A stretch of DNA of 64,000 nt from Schlesneria paludicola DSM 18645 (GTDB lineage: Bacteria; Planctomycetota; Planctomycetia; Planctomycetales; Planctomycetaceae). The DNA lies in the NCBI RefSeq assembly GCF_000255655.1, contig NZ_JH636438.1, forward strand, positions 1-64,000, written 5' to 3'. The notes beneath the pieces were generated by a model, which made no database searches, was not told where the DNA came from, and saw nothing but the letters and a program-made list of their open reading frames with translations. Shown piece by piece: positions 34,811 to 43,685 of this stretch; the stretch's first letter is position 1; each line of letters starts with the position of its first letter. A program made the position numbers and the translations under genes.

Positions 34811-35950
34811 TCAATATCGTTCTCGAGGTCGCCGCGGCTCATCGGGATCGACGATCTGCTCTTTGCGCTTTCGACCCGTAACAATCCAATAGTCGTTTGC
34901 TTCGGTGACTTCGACGTCGGCGTACCACAGCGGCATTCGTTCCACGAACCAGTTGGGGGTCTTCGTGACGATCAGCACCTTCGCGCGCGGTTTCAGAGCA
35001 CGGTGAGCCGTGTCGAGAAACAGGTCGGCAATCGCATAGTTCGAAAAATAGGGAGGGTTCGCAAGTGCCAGATCGAATGTATCGGATTCCGGTGATGCTC
35101 CCTCGGCATCCAGCACCACGGTGATTCCGGGGGCCTCGTTCCGAGCGATCCCTCGTTCGAGCGATTGAATCGCGCGGGCATTCGAGTCGACGGCATGAAC
35201 TTTCACGCCCTCGGCGCTGAACGCCGATGCCAGCGATACGGTTCCGGCCCCGCAACCCAGATCCAGGAACTTCATGCCAGGCTTCACCTGCATGGTATTG
35301 ATCAAGGCTCGGGCACCGGGATCGATGTGCCGATGGCTGAAGACACCGGGGCGACTGTAGGCGTAGATCAGCCGCCCACGATCGCGAAATGCGAATTCAC
35401 AGTCGAAGTCGCGCACTTTCTTCAGGGGACCCACCTTCGTGGCCAGGTACACGGTTCCTTGTTTACGGATCGGTCGTCGCGTCACCTTCGGAAATAGCTC
35501 GCGCAGTTCGCGATGGATCCATTGGTCTTCGTCGTTGTCCGTCGAAACAACCATCCTGCCGCCTTCGACCAGGCGCAGGTAACCCTGCTGCATCAAGTCT
35601 CGGGTAAGTTCTGCTTCGCCCCCTTTTTTGAAGGCGAACGCCACAAGATCCGCTTCCTGCTCAGGCAAGTCCGGCTGGCAATGAAACTTCAGGTTCGGTG
35701 GCACTTGGCCTTCTTCACTCACGCGAAATTCGGTCTGCGATTTATGGAAGACATCCAGAAACCAGCAGTCGACGGTGGCGTCGGGCTTGTCCTGTGCGTA
35801 CGCGACGGCAAACTGTGCCCGTCCTGCCGACGTGCAGATGACGCGTGTTCCACTCAATTCCGGAATCACATCGATCAACAGCTTTTCTTGCGGTCGAACG
35901 AAAAATGAATGCGGAATCTCTTCTTCAACCTGCTTTTGACGACGTGCCAC
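34811..35950 (-). CDS. Class I SAM methyltransferase, RsmC/RlmG-like
   Basis: The 379-residue protein has the two-domain layout of RsmC and RlmG, which methylate the exocyclic N2 of guanine in rRNA. The N-terminal half (to about residue 190) is a degenerate methyltransferase-like domain (GTRVICTSAGRAQFAVAYA, ADLVAFAFKKGGEAELTRDL). The C-terminal half is catalytic: a GVFSHRHIDPGARALI lead-in, SAM motif I FLDLGCGAGTVSLA, acidic strand end VHAVDSNARA and the NPPY motif in LALANPPYFSN that contacts the target base. A further strand (VLIVTKTPNWFVE) completes the fold. The start is GTG at 35950. Which rRNA base it modifies is not certain. It lies 110 bases after the gene at 36061 on the same strand. 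Confidence 0.82.
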   Translation of the reverse strand: MARRQKQVEEEIPHSFFVRPQEKLLIDVIPELSGTRVICTSAGRAQFAVAYAQDKPDATVDCWFLDVFHKSQTEFRVSEEGQVPPNLKFHCQPDLPEQEADLVAFAFKKGGEAELTRDLMQQGYLRLVEGGRMVVSTDNDEDQWIHRELRELFPKVTRRPIRKQGTVYLATKVGPLKKVRDFDCEFAFRDRGRLIYAYSRPGVFSHRHIDPGARALINTMQVKPGMKFLDLGCGAGTVSLASAFSAEGVKVHAVDSNARAIQSLERGIARNEAPGITVVLDAEGASPESDTFDLALANPPYFSNYAIADLFLDTAHRALKPRAKVLIVTKTPNWFVERMPLWYADVEVTEANDYWIVTGRKRKEQIVDPDEPRRPRERY

Positions 35951-36060
35951 GCGAAACTCGACTAGTGAGAGTGATTAAGAAATCGGATCGACAAATCAGC
36001 GGAATCATTCAGAACCACGAGCCGGCGAACGAGGGGTTGCGCGGGACGACACGATAGGGG

Positions 36061-37290
36061 TTATAGCACCCGGCCAAGGTAACACTTCAGGTAGTCCGTT
36101 TCGAGGCAATGGATCGATGCCGGGTGATCCGCCGCGGCCCCACGGACTTCGATCAGCTGCAGTCGACGATTCGCGTGCAGTGCGGCTTGCCCTAGCATAT
36201 CAGCGAACATTTCATGTGTGACCTGACCCGAACAACTGCATGTCACAAAGAATCCGCCCGGCCGGATCAAACCCATTGCGAACCGATTCAAGCTGTAATA
36301 GCCACGAAGCGCCGCCTCGATCCCCTGACGATTCCGCGCCAGCTTCGGTGGATCGAGAATGATTGTATCGAAAACCTCGCCCCGCTCCTCGAATTCTTCC
36401 AGAAGTTTGAACGCATCTTGCTTCACCGTCTGCAAGCAGTCGCCGACCCCGTTCAGTTCGGCGTTGGCGCGGGCTTGCGTGAGCGCCGCTTCTGATGCGT
36501 CGACTGCCACCACCTCTGCCGCCCCGCCATTGACCAGGCAATTCAACGAAAATCCACCGGTGTAGCAGCAAACATCCAGGACGCGATGCCCCTTCACAAA
36601 GTCCGCAATCCGGCGACGGTTGTCCCGTTGATCCAGAAAGAACCCGGTCTTTTGCCCTTCCGCGACGTCGATTCCGTAGCGGACGCCGTGTTCCTCAATG
36701 AACAGCGGCCGCGGTGGTGCCTCGCCCCACAGCAATCCGTCGGCAAGCTCCAGTCCTTCAGCGGCTCGAATCCCCTTTTCCGTTCGAAGCCAGATTCCCT
36801 TGGGATTGAGTGCCTCGCGCAGCCGAGTCAGGAGAACCTCTTGACGCTGTGCCAGTGCCCGGCTGGTCAGTTGCACCAGTAACCAGTCGCCATACCGGTC
36901 GACGGTCAGGCCAGATAGTCCATCAGCTTCGCTGAAGATCAGCCGACAGGCGGAGGATGAATCTGGGCTGGGAAACAAAACCTTGCGCAGTCCGATTGCC
37001 TCGTCGATGCGCGTGCGCCAGAACTCGTCCGTGAGTGGAATCGATTCATCCCACGAATAAAGCCGCACGCAGATGTTGCTGTTCGGGTTAAACAAACCCC
37101 AGGCGATAAAGACGCCGTCGTGTGCATGCAGCCGGACAATGTCCCCCGCTGCGGGATCACCGGTAATTCGGCTGACGGCACCGCGGAAGACCCATGGGTG
37201 ACGACTGAAGAACGGCAATGCCTTGCGAGGCTGAAGGACCACTCGAGGAACAGAATCGGTCAGCAGAGTATCGTTTTTTTGCGTCAGCAT
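36061..37290 (-). CDS. rlmI: rRNA (cytosine-C5)-methyltransferase-like, RlmI family
   Basis: RlmI methylates C1962 of 23S rRNA. The 409-residue protein shows an N-terminal PUA-like domain (RHPWVFRGAVSRITGDPAAG), the EEHGVRYGIDVAEGQKTGFF segment leading to FLDQRDNR, typical of the family, then SAM motif I VLDVCCYTGGFSLN, the acidic VVAVDASEAAL, DPPKLAR and the motif VTCSCSGQV with the catalytic Cys. Length and order are standard. It is read leftward 39 bases after the small membrane protein of the oxidase locus, so it may be cotranscribed with it, but it is functionally unrelated. Confidence 0.88.
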   Translation of the reverse strand: MLTQKNDTLLTDSVPRVVLQPRKALPFFSRHPWVFRGAVSRITGDPAAGDIVRLHAHDGVFIAWGLFNPNSNICVRLYSWDESIPLTDEFWRTRIDEAIGLRKVLFPSPDSSSACRLIFSEADGLSGLTVDRYGDWLLVQLTSRALAQRQEVLLTRLREALNPKGIWLRTEKGIRAAEGLELADGLLWGEAPPRPLFIEEHGVRYGIDVAEGQKTGFFLDQRDNRRRIADFVKGHRVLDVCCYTGGFSLNCLVNGGAAEVVAVDASEAALTQARANAELNGVGDCLQTVKQDAFKLLEEFEERGEVFDTIILDPPKLARNRQGIEAALRGYYSLNRFAMGLIRPGGFFVTCSCSGQVTHEMFADMLGQAALHANRRLQLIEVRGAAADHPASIHCLETDYLKCYLGRVL

Positions 37291-37329
37291 TCCAACAATT
37301 CCATGATTGCCGTGATGCTGAAACCTGAT

Positions 37330-37626
37330 CTACTCGGCGCGTACTTTCGCCAAGTGGGGGTGGCTGCCAGCGTTCTCAAACAGGTGTTGGTAACCTGCGG
37401 CGGTCAAATTTTTCCGGTCTAGTTTCGAAACCCACCACAGCAGTACGGCGACGCTGGTAAAGAGCGTGGTAATCATGCCCAGCATAAACAGGATGCTGAT
37501 CATATACGCTCGCGGCTCGTTTTCGTCTGTTTCCAAGGCAAATTTACACATGGGACAAGCCCATACGCTCGATGCCTGTGCAAGGAAGACAGATCCCATC
37601 GCGATGATGTTCAATGTTCGTTTCAT
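37330..37626 (-). CDS. Small CxxC-containing membrane protein at the end of the oxidase locus
   Basis: This encodes 98 residues from ATG 37626, with GAGGG six bases upstream. It has a signal peptide (IIAMGSVFLAQASSVWA) followed directly by CPMCKFALE and a single transmembrane helix (about residues 42-66, ISILFMLGMITTLFTSVAVLL). The Cys pair with a Met between would face the periplasm. It starts 9 bases after the SCO/DUF420 stop, so it is part of the same transcript. A CxxC just after the signal peptide, next to a copper chaperone, suggests copper handling or thiol redox for oxidase assembly; that is inference. I know no named family. Confidence 0.65.
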   Translation of the reverse strand: MKRTLNIIAMGSVFLAQASSVWACPMCKFALETDENEPRAYMISILFMLGMITTLFTSVAVLLWWVSKLDRKNLTAAGYQHLFENAGSHPHLAKVRAE

Positions 37627-37635
37627 GAACAACCC

Positions 37636-38925
37636 TCAAGGAGCCGTGCCGGGCCAGTGGTAGAGCATGACGTAAATCATAACGCCTGTCACGGATACGT
37701 AAACCCAGATTGGAAATGTCACCTTCGCGATGCGGCGATGACGCACCCAATCTTGCCGCCACGCTCGATAGAGAGTCATGATCGCCAAAACCGGAACGAC
37801 TGCCGCCAGAACGACATGCGTCAGCAGGATCGCCAGATATGACGTACCGAGCAGCGTGCCGCTGTGGCCAAATCGTTTTCCGGGCTCGCCCGTGTAGACA
37901 TGCAGTGCGTAGTGGTAGGTCAGGTAACACCCCAGAAATATGATCGACGTGACAAACGCCGAAATCATCACCCAAGCATGTTCTGTCCGACGTTTTTGCC
38001 GGATTAAACCATAACCCACGAGAAGCATGATTCCCGCCAAGCCGTTCAAACCCGCATTCACAGCTGGTAGGGTCGCGGCCCACGCAGGAAGTTTGCTCAA
38101 CGGGTTCTCGTCATCATCCGTTAGAGTCGCGCTGTTGGATACGGGCTTGATCAAGCGCTTCAGATCCTTACGAAGCTTCGCCATCTCGTCGTCTTTTTGA
38201 GCATTGTACTTGCCGACGATTTTTCCGGCTGCGTTGACCAGCATGATGTTCGTCGAATGGATGATCTCGAATCCCGGGATGCGCGCGTCACCCTTGGCTT
38301 CTTCCACGGGCATCTTGAAGCTGCGTTGAATCAGCCCATAGATGTCGGTCTGATTCCCCGTCAGGAATTTCCATCGCTCAAAGTTCGCGCCCTGGTCACT
38401 GCCATACTGTTTCAGGACATCTGTGGTGTCGCGTTCGGGATCAACGGTCAAGGTGACCAGGTTAAAATCGAACTCTTTCAGTCGATCCTGGATTTCGCGC
38501 ATCTGACGCGTGACGTTTGGACAAGGGCCCAGGCAGTGCGTAAACACGAACGCGATCAGGAATGGCTTGCCCAGCAGGTCCTGTTTCGTCACCGTCTTGC
38601 CGTCGGTGTCCGTGAACGAGAAGTCTTCAATTCCTTCCGCGTCCCAAGGGCTGTCGTCTTTTCCCTCGGCGACCTCATGAGCGGCAAAGCTTCCATCCTT
38701 CTGCGGAACAAGCTTGATCTGCTTGGTGGCGCGGCCGTCCTGGGTCTCGAGCGTAATCGAGTTCGGCTCGGACTGAGCCTGGGATGCTTTCTGTCGTTGC
38801 TGCACCCATAGCCAGAAGAGACCGGCGAAGCAAAGTACCCATAGCAATCCACCTGTGATCAGGCGTGTGCGAGTTCGTTTTTGTCGTGCTGAGATCTCGC
38901 CGGCGGCGAGGTTTTCACCTGTCAT
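37636..38925 (-). CDS. SCO1/SenC copper chaperone fused to DUF420 membrane domain
   Basis: SCO proteins deliver copper to the CuA site of cytochrome oxidase subunit II. The 429-residue protein starts at ATG 38925 (AGGAA upstream), has an N-terminal anchor helix (about residues 20-42), then the SCO thioredoxin-like domain: FAFVFTHCLGPCPNVT-type motif with CxxxC (CLGPC), DPERDT, and the third copper ligand His in FEIIHSTNIML. From about residue 275 it continues into a four-helix membrane domain (LPAVNAGLNGLAGIML, TSIIFLGCYLTYHYAL with conserved His, LAILLTHVVLAAVVPVL, VTGVMIYVMLYHW) matching DUF420, also known near oxidase genes. The frame stays open far upstream to 39633, but that part overlaps the permease gene. 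It lies 8 bases after the permease stop. Confidence 0.9.
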   Translation of the reverse strand: MTGENLAAGEISARQKRTRTRLITGGLLWVLCFAGLFWLWVQQRQKASQAQSEPNSITLETQDGRATKQIKLVPQKDGSFAAHEVAEGKDDSPWDAEGIEDFSFTDTDGKTVTKQDLLGKPFLIAFVFTHCLGPCPNVTRQMREIQDRLKEFDFNLVTLTVDPERDTTDVLKQYGSDQGANFERWKFLTGNQTDIYGLIQRSFKMPVEEAKGDARIPGFEIIHSTNIMLVNAAGKIVGKYNAQKDDEMAKLRKDLKRLIKPVSNSATLTDDDENPLSKLPAWAATLPAVNAGLNGLAGIMLLVGYGLIRQKRRTEHAWVMISAFVTSIIFLGCYLTYHYALHVYTGEPGKRFGHSGTLLGTSYLAILLTHVVLAAVVPVLAIMTLYRAWRQDWVRHRRIAKVTFPIWVYVSVTGVMIYVMLYHWPGTAP

Positions 38926-38933
38926 GATAGTTC

Positions 38934-39803
38934 CTAACGCGCGTTGAATGCACTGGGACGCCCAGTCATCCAGATCGCAATCGCGACATAAACTGCGGCT
39001 GAAATTAAGGTGACCGACACACTGAGCCCCAGCGATGGCAGGTTCGCGACGGCATCTGTGTTTTGTGTGATCAGCCGACGAAGTCCTGACGTCCCGTAGG
39101 TTAAAGGATTCAGCCGGATAATCCAGGCGAGCCACCCTGAAGAGGGGGCTGGAAAGAATGATCCGGACAATAGCCACATGGGCATCAGAAAGACGCTCAT
39201 GATCGCATGAAATCCATGCGTTGAATCCATCGGCCACGCGATCACATAGCCGAGCGCGGTGAGTGAGAACGCAACCAGCGACAAATAGGCAATCACCAGT
39301 GGCAGGTTCAGCCAGGTTAAGCCTGTGGTAATCTGTGGAGACAGTCCGACGAGTGCGAGGGCCGGGCCGACGGCCAGAAACAATACGGCTTGGAGAACGG
39401 CCAGCACCGTGCCTCCACAAACTTTGCCCAGCACCAAAGCGGCCCGGGGGACGGGGGCAATTAAGACCCCCTGCAAAAACCCTTCTCGTCGATCTTCGAT
39501 AATCGAAATGGTGGAAAAGATCGCAGTGAACATCACGATCATCACGGCGACACCTGGAAAGAAATACTCTTGATAAGAGATCCCCGCTGGTCCCTGAAAC
39601 GATCCGCTCAGGCCTGCTCCGAATAGCACCCAAAAAATGATCGGCTGGCCCAAGGCCCCCACAATTCGCGTCCGCTGACGTAAAAAACGAACCAGCTCGC
39701 GCAGCGCGAGTGTATAGACCGCCAATCCCATGGACGGCTTCAAGGCCGGTGCAGTCCGCATCGCCGGAGGCTTCAATGTCAGGCGATCAATAGTATTGGA
39801 CAT
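38934..39803 (-). CDS. ABC-2-type transporter permease
   Basis: The 289-residue protein is the membrane part of an ABC exporter of the ABC-2 (NodJ/NosY-like) class. It has about six transmembrane helices: GALGQPIIFWVLFGAGL, YFFPGVAVMIVMFTAIFSTI, LAVLQAVLFLAVGPALALVG, LPLVIAYLSLVAFSLTALGYVI, FHAIMSVFLMPMWLLSGSFF and a last one near LSVSVTLISAAVYVAIAIW. The family segment REGFLQGVLIAPVPRAALVLGK is present. ATG 39803 has AGGAAAGA upstream. The matching ATPase lies just upstream at 39964-40902, and the SCO protein starts 8 bases downstream, so the transporter is probably made with the oxidase assembly genes. What it moves is unknown. Confidence 0.87.
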   Translation of the reverse strand: MSNTIDRLTLKPPAMRTAPALKPSMGLAVYTLALRELVRFLRQRTRIVGALGQPIIFWVLFGAGLSGSFQGPAGISYQEYFFPGVAVMIVMFTAIFSTISIIEDRREGFLQGVLIAPVPRAALVLGKVCGGTVLAVLQAVLFLAVGPALALVGLSPQITTGLTWLNLPLVIAYLSLVAFSLTALGYVIAWPMDSTHGFHAIMSVFLMPMWLLSGSFFPAPSSGWLAWIIRLNPLTYGTSGLRRLITQNTDAVANLPSLGLSVSVTLISAAVYVAIAIWMTGRPSAFNAR

Positions 39804-39829
39804 CCCATTCTTTCCTACGTCCCTCGTTT

Positions 39830-39954
39830 TTCCTCGTTCCCAAGCTCCCGTTTGGGGACGCTCCCTGCGATTCCGGTTCCTACAGAGCGGGAAAGTGGCC
39901 CGCATCCATGAGGGCGTAAGAGGCGTCCCCAAGCGGGAGCTTGGTAACGAGGAA
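39830..39954. repeat. Palindromic element with 32-bp imperfect inverted arms
   Basis: Arms at 39830-39861 and 39923-39954 are inverted copies with two mismatches, reading CTCGTTCCCAAGCTCCCG and its complement at the ends. They flank 61 bases without a frame. It sits in the gap between the ABC ATPase stop and the permease start and could fold into a long hairpin in the transcript. It resembles dispersed REP- or MITE-like palindromes seen in planctomycete genomes; no second copy was noticed in this window. Confidence 0.75.
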
Positions 39955-39963
39955 CTCACCCAC

Positions 39964-40902
39964 TCAATCCTGCTCTGACTCCCAGAACCGATGACCTGTG
40001 CGGACGATGAAAACGTCCTCCAGAGTTGGCTTGGCGAGTGAGATTGCCGTGATCTCGTCGGGAAACGCGGCCACGATATCGCGCAATAGTTCGTGACCCG
40101 CCTCGCGCTCGATTTTCAGTGTATCACCCAGTCGACGCGGAGTGATCTGGAATCGCGTGGCAATCTGTTCGGTGAGCCGATCCGGGCATGGTGATTCAAT
40201 CGTCAGGCAATCGCCGCCAACGGTCAGACGCAATTCATCCGGTGAACCCAGCGCGACGAGTTCCCCGCGATGGAGAATGCCCAGCCGATCGCAGCGGTCG
40301 GCTTCCTCCATCAAATGAGTCGTGACCAGAATGGTTGTTCCTTCTTCACGACGCAAACGGAATAAATACTGCCACAGATCGCGTCGGGCACCCGGGTCGA
40401 GCCCCGTACTGGGTTCATCCAGCAACAGGATACGGGGTCGATGCAGCAAGCTTTTGGCCACTTCAACTCGGCGCTTCATCCCGCCAGACAGCGTATCGAC
40501 GCGATCACCCTGGCGGTCGGAGAGTTCTAGCTGTCCGAGAATCTCATCGATTCGGGCTGAAGCAGATGACCCCGCCAGTCCATAGAGATGTGCCTGGTGC
40601 CGCAGGTTCTCTGCGACGGTCAACTTCCCGTCGACGCTGGGCGATTGAAACGTCACGCCGATCACATGGCGGACGGCATCGGCTTGCGAAGCCAAGTCCA
40701 AACCCATCAGCGACGCCCGCCCTGTTTTCAGTGGCAGCAATGTCGCAAGCAACCGAAAAAGCGTCGATTTTCCGCCGCCATTAGGGCCCAGCAGTCCAAA
40801 GATTTCGCCACCAGGAACGTCAAAATCGATCCCGCGCAGCGCTTCGCGGTCTCCGTATCGATGATGAACCCCGGCAACACTCACGGCGATGTGATCTGAC
40901 AT
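39964..40902 (-). CDS. ABC transporter ATP-binding protein
   Basis: The 312-residue ATPase has all motifs: Walker A GLLGPNGGGKST, Q-loop VTFQSPSVDGKLT, signature LSGGMKRR, Walker B RILLLDEPSTGLDP, and the H-loop LVTTHLMEE. After the nucleotide domain (to about residue 220) a C-terminal DUF4162-like tail ends with KPTLEDVFIVRTGH, typical of NosF/DrrA-type ATPases that pair with ABC-2 permeases. ATG 40902 is preceded by GAGAA. It is on the same strand as the permease, 160 bases apart with a palindromic element between, and 275 bases after oxidase subunit IV. Placement inside an oxidase assembly block suggests a role in metal or cofactor loading, like NosF, but that is inference. Confidence 0.9.
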   Translation of the reverse strand: MSDHIAVSVAGVHHRYGDREALRGIDFDVPGGEIFGLLGPNGGGKSTLFRLLATLLPLKTGRASLMGLDLASQADAVRHVIGVTFQSPSVDGKLTVAENLRHQAHLYGLAGSSASARIDEILGQLELSDRQGDRVDTLSGGMKRRVEVAKSLLHRPRILLLDEPSTGLDPGARRDLWQYLFRLRREEGTTILVTTHLMEEADRCDRLGILHRGELVALGSPDELRLTVGGDCLTIESPCPDRLTEQIATRFQITPRRLGDTLKIEREAGHELLRDIVAAFPDEITAISLAKPTLEDVFIVRTGHRFWESEQD

Positions 40903-40960
40903 CGCATTCTCGGTCAAGGTCTCGTACACGGTCTTCCAGGTTCTGCCCAAGGGGCTGTTG

Positions 40961-40987
40961 CAAACTGATGATGCTCCAATCAGTTTG
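40961..40987 (-). terminator. Hairpin after oxidase subunit IV, possible weak terminator
   Basis: A 9-bp perfect inverted repeat (CAAACTGAT at 40961-40969 and its complement at 40979-40987) lies about 190 bases past the subunit IV stop. There is no T-run, so it may be a processing site or chance. Confidence 0.3.
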
Positions 40988-41177
40988 CGGATTCTGTGCC
41001 TCTGGCGATGCCAGTGCGCGTCCTGAGCCCCATTGAGAATGAAACGCTCATCGAATCCGAATCGCTGACAAAGAACTTGTCACCCGTGATGCCATCGCGG
41101 CTGACAGAAATCCTTCGTCAGTGAGATCTTGTTTCACGCGGGTATCCGTTCCCGTCGAGTGCCCAAAGGGCAATCGA

Positions 41178-41555
41178 TCAATGATGCTCTGCGGCATGTT
41201 CGCCATGCTGCAGGCTCGCTTCATGTTCCGCGTAGTCGCGAATCTGCGGGACATCAGGAGTATAGTAGGTTTCCCCAATGTCGGGTCGTAGCGAAAGCGG
41301 CAGTGCCAGGGCCAGAATGATCGTGGGGGCGAGCAGCAGATATTTCCATGCACGCTCAAACTTGAGGTGCATGAAGAACATCATGACGCACAGTGCCTTG
41401 GCGGTCGCGACGGCCAGGACGATCCCTCCCAGCAACACCTTATTCTCGAGATGAACGAGGTCCGCGGCGACAGAGACGATCGTAAATCCAACCAAAGCAA
41501 GGAACACACGGAAGTACGCCGCACCGTGGGATTCTGGATGATCGTGATCAGACAT
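41178..41555 (-). CDS. ctaF: Cytochrome c oxidase subunit IV (CyoD/CtaF-like)
   Basis: Subunit IV is a small membrane protein that helps assemble aa3/caa3 oxidase. The 125-residue protein begins with a His-rich head (MSDHDHPESHGAAY), followed by three transmembrane helices: YFRVFLALVGFTIVSVAADL, KVLLGGIVLAVATAKALCVMMFFMHL and WKYLLLAPTIILALALPLSL. The FMHLKFE motif after helix 2 is typical of the family. The tail is again His-rich (EHEASLQHGEHAAEHH), which might bind metal. The gene lies 46 bases after subunit III in the same leftward transcript. Confidence 0.87.
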   Translation of the reverse strand: MSDHDHPESHGAAYFRVFLALVGFTIVSVAADLVHLENKVLLGGIVLAVATAKALCVMMFFMHLKFERAWKYLLLAPTIILALALPLSLRPDIGETYYTPDVPQIRDYAEHEASLQHGEHAAEHH

Positions 41556-41601
41556 GGCGAAGTTCTTTCAAGACAGGAATGACGCGCAAGTCATCAACGA
41601 A

Positions 41602-42672
41602 TCAGATGATGTACAGCAAAGGGAACAGGAAGATCCACACCAGATCCACAAAGTGCCAATAGAGTCCAATGTTCTCAACCAGCACCGAATCGTTGATCGA
41701 CAACCGACTTCCCTTCATCAAGATCAGCGCGAACATAAACAGTCCGACGATCACGTGAATGGCATGAAAACCGGTCATGAGGAAATAGTTCGACGCGAAA
41801 AGATTCCCGTACAGAATTGGGTGTGCCGGAGTCAGGCCATGTGCAAGTGTTGCCAGTTCTGACGACTTGGTTCCATCGGCAGCCTTATCATTCACCAGTT
41901 CTGCAACCTTGTGATTCACTTCGTCCAGTGTCACGGGTGGGTATTTGCTGGGCGCGTTCTCTTCCTTGCGAATGTCATTGAATTTCTCGGCGGGAACAGT
42001 CAATGACAAATCCGATCGGACATGGTCCTTCAGGCTGACGTATTCCTGATTCAATTTCGCCAGCGCCTGCAGTTTGGCCAGTTCTGCCGTTTCCGCGGGA
42101 CTTCGATCAGCCTTTTCCGTCAACACCTTAACGCGTGCATCGAGAGACGCTTTTTGATCTTCACGGGTGAGGACTGGATTGGACTCATATTTCGAACCCA
42201 GCGGAAATACGGCGCTCAACCGCTTGTCCATCAGCACGCCGAACTGATTCACCACCTTGTCCATCGCCTGGCGGTTATTTTCGGGAATATGTCCTGGCAG
42301 AATGTCGTGCTCGAATTTGCCAGCGTACTCGATTCCCTTGATCCCCAGAAACACGCATCCCAACACGAATGTGTACAGCATGTAACGCCAGGCCTTGGCG
42401 TACTTGTTAGTCAGCAGGCAATCGTGCGAGAGCACGACGAGATAGCTCGAGACGATCAGCACGAATGTATTGGTGCCACCCAAAGCGATGTTGATGTGCG
42501 TGACGTTGGTGTCGGTTGGCCACCCCTGCGACCCCATGCGCATCACGATGTACGTGCCGATAAAGGCCGTGAAGAACATGATCTCAGTGCCCAAAAAAAG
42601 CCACATCCCGAGCTTGGCGTTCGGAATGGGGATGCCCATTTTGAGAGTTGGAGCGGCTATGGCGTGTGTCAT
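41602..42672 (-). CDS. ctaE: Cytochrome c oxidase subunit III with large soluble insert
   Basis: Subunit III stabilises the catalytic core of the heme-copper oxidase. The 356-residue protein has the expected helices: [62 protein letters not shown], then, after the insert, [22 protein letters not shown] (with the conserved GFHxxHV motif) and [23 protein letters not shown] (the WHFVDxVWxFLF motif). Between helix 3 (ending about residue 120) and the next (starting about 280) lies a charged soluble stretch of roughly 150 residues with coiled-coil character ([19 protein letters not shown]), absent from ordinary subunit III. It lies 65 bases after heme O synthase and 46 before subunit IV. Confidence 0.92.
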   Translation of the reverse strand: MTHAIAAPTLKMGIPIPNAKLGMWLFLGTEIMFFTAFIGTYIVMRMGSQGWPTDTNVTHINIALGGTNTFVLIVSSYLVVLSHDCLLTNKYAKAWRYMLYTFVLGCVFLGIKGIEYAGKFEHDILPGHIPENNRQAMDKVVNQFGVLMDKRLSAVFPLGSKYESNPVLTREDQKASLDARVKVLTEKADRSPAETAELAKLQALAKLNQEYVSLKDHVRSDLSLTVPAEKFNDIRKEENAPSKYPPVTLDEVNHKVAELVNDKAADGTKSSELATLAHGLTPAHPILYGNLFASNYFLMTGFHAIHVIVGLFMFALILMKGSRLSINDSVLVENIGLYWHFVDLVWIFLFPLLYII

Positions 42673-42737
42673 GTCAGTCTCATTCGCAACGAGAGTCGTT
42701 CACGTCCTGATGGAGCAGCAGGGTCGCTCAATTTTCG

Positions 42738-43685
42738 TCAAAACCGATCCAGCAATCGCTGGTGATCCCAAACCAGGACCAGCAACAACGCGGGCAAGTA
42801 AACCAGTGAAGTCAAAAGAAGTCGCCGGGCACTTGTCCGGGTTTCGTTCCACGCAAACAACATTGACGCAGCCAGATAGGCGATTCCCAACCCTAGTGCC
42901 ACGCTCGAATAGAACGATCCCGCCATGCCGAACTGGCTGGGAAGCAGGCTGACCGGAATCAATCCCAAGGCGTAGACAACGGCGAGGAGTCCTGTCACCC
43001 GAGGAAGCGACTTTCCAGCAGGCAGCATACGTAGCCCGGCCTGGCAATAGTCATCTCGATACAGCCAAGCGATCGCGAAGAAATGCGGGAATTGCCACAG
43101 GAACAGCGTTCCAAAAAGGGCGAATGCACCGTAATCCAGTCGCCCCCCTGCCGCAGTCCAACCCAATACCGGAGGCAACGCTCCAGGAATCGCGCCGACG
43201 ACTGTGCAGAGCGACGTGTATCGCTTCAGAGGTGTGTAAACACCCGCATAAAGCACAAACGTCATTCCGGTCAGCAACGCAGTGAGTGGATTCACGAACA
43301 CCGTCAGGTACGTGCACCCGATGATGGCGGCGAGGAATCCGACGATTAGCACTTCCGACGGGGCCAGCCGACCTGATGGCAGTGGACGATTCTTCGTCCG
43401 TCGCATCCGTCCGTCGGTTTCGCGTTCGATCCATTGGTTGATGGCCGATGAGCCGACGGCAACGACAGCGATTCCCAGGCAGGCATGCAGCAACGTGATC
43501 GAAACGGTCGACGTTTCCATCCCAAGGACATACCCGCAGGAAACCGTCAGTAGCACCATCATCGAGATCTTCGGTTTGACGATCTCAAGATAGTCGGCCA
43601 CACGCGTCACAGGTTTGGAAATGGCTCCATACTCCGCCGCCTTGGTGACGTCGGACGAGAGGGGAAGCTGGGAAACGGTGCTCAT
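42738..43685 (-). CDS. ctaB: Protoheme IX farnesyltransferase (heme O synthase)
   Basis: This membrane enzyme adds a farnesyl chain to heme B to make heme O, the precursor of heme A. The 315-residue protein has the UbiA-type prenyltransferase plan with about nine transmembrane helices. The first Asp-rich loop reads NQWIERETDGRMRRTKNRPL, the most conserved family motif, and the second lies around YTPLKRYTSLCTVVGAIPGALPP. LWQFPHFFAIAW and the DYCQAGLRMLP segment are also typical. ATG 43685 overlaps the stop of heme A synthase by four bases (ATGA), so translation of the two is probably coupled; an upstream in-frame start at 43757 would lie deep inside that gene. Confidence 0.95.
   Translation of the reverse strand: MSTVSQLPLSSDVTKAAEYGAISKPVTRVADYLEIVKPKISMMVLLTVSCGYVLGMETSTVSITLLHACLGIAVVAVGSSAINQWIERETDGRMRRTKNRPLPSGRLAPSEVLIVGFLAAIIGCTYLTVFVNPLTALLTGMTFVLYAGVYTPLKRYTSLCTVVGAIPGALPPVLGWTAAGGRLDYGAFALFGTLFLWQFPHFFAIAWLYRDDYCQAGLRMLPAGKSLPRVTGLLAVVYALGLIPVSLLPSQFGMAGSFYSSVALGLGIAYLAASMLFAWNETRTSARRLLLTSLVYLPALLLVLVWDHQRLLDRF

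Noticed and set aside
38926-39633. N-terminal extension of the SCO-DUF420 frame
   Set aside because: It overlaps the ABC permease gene, whose membrane helices are clear; the ATG at 38925 has its own ribosome site.
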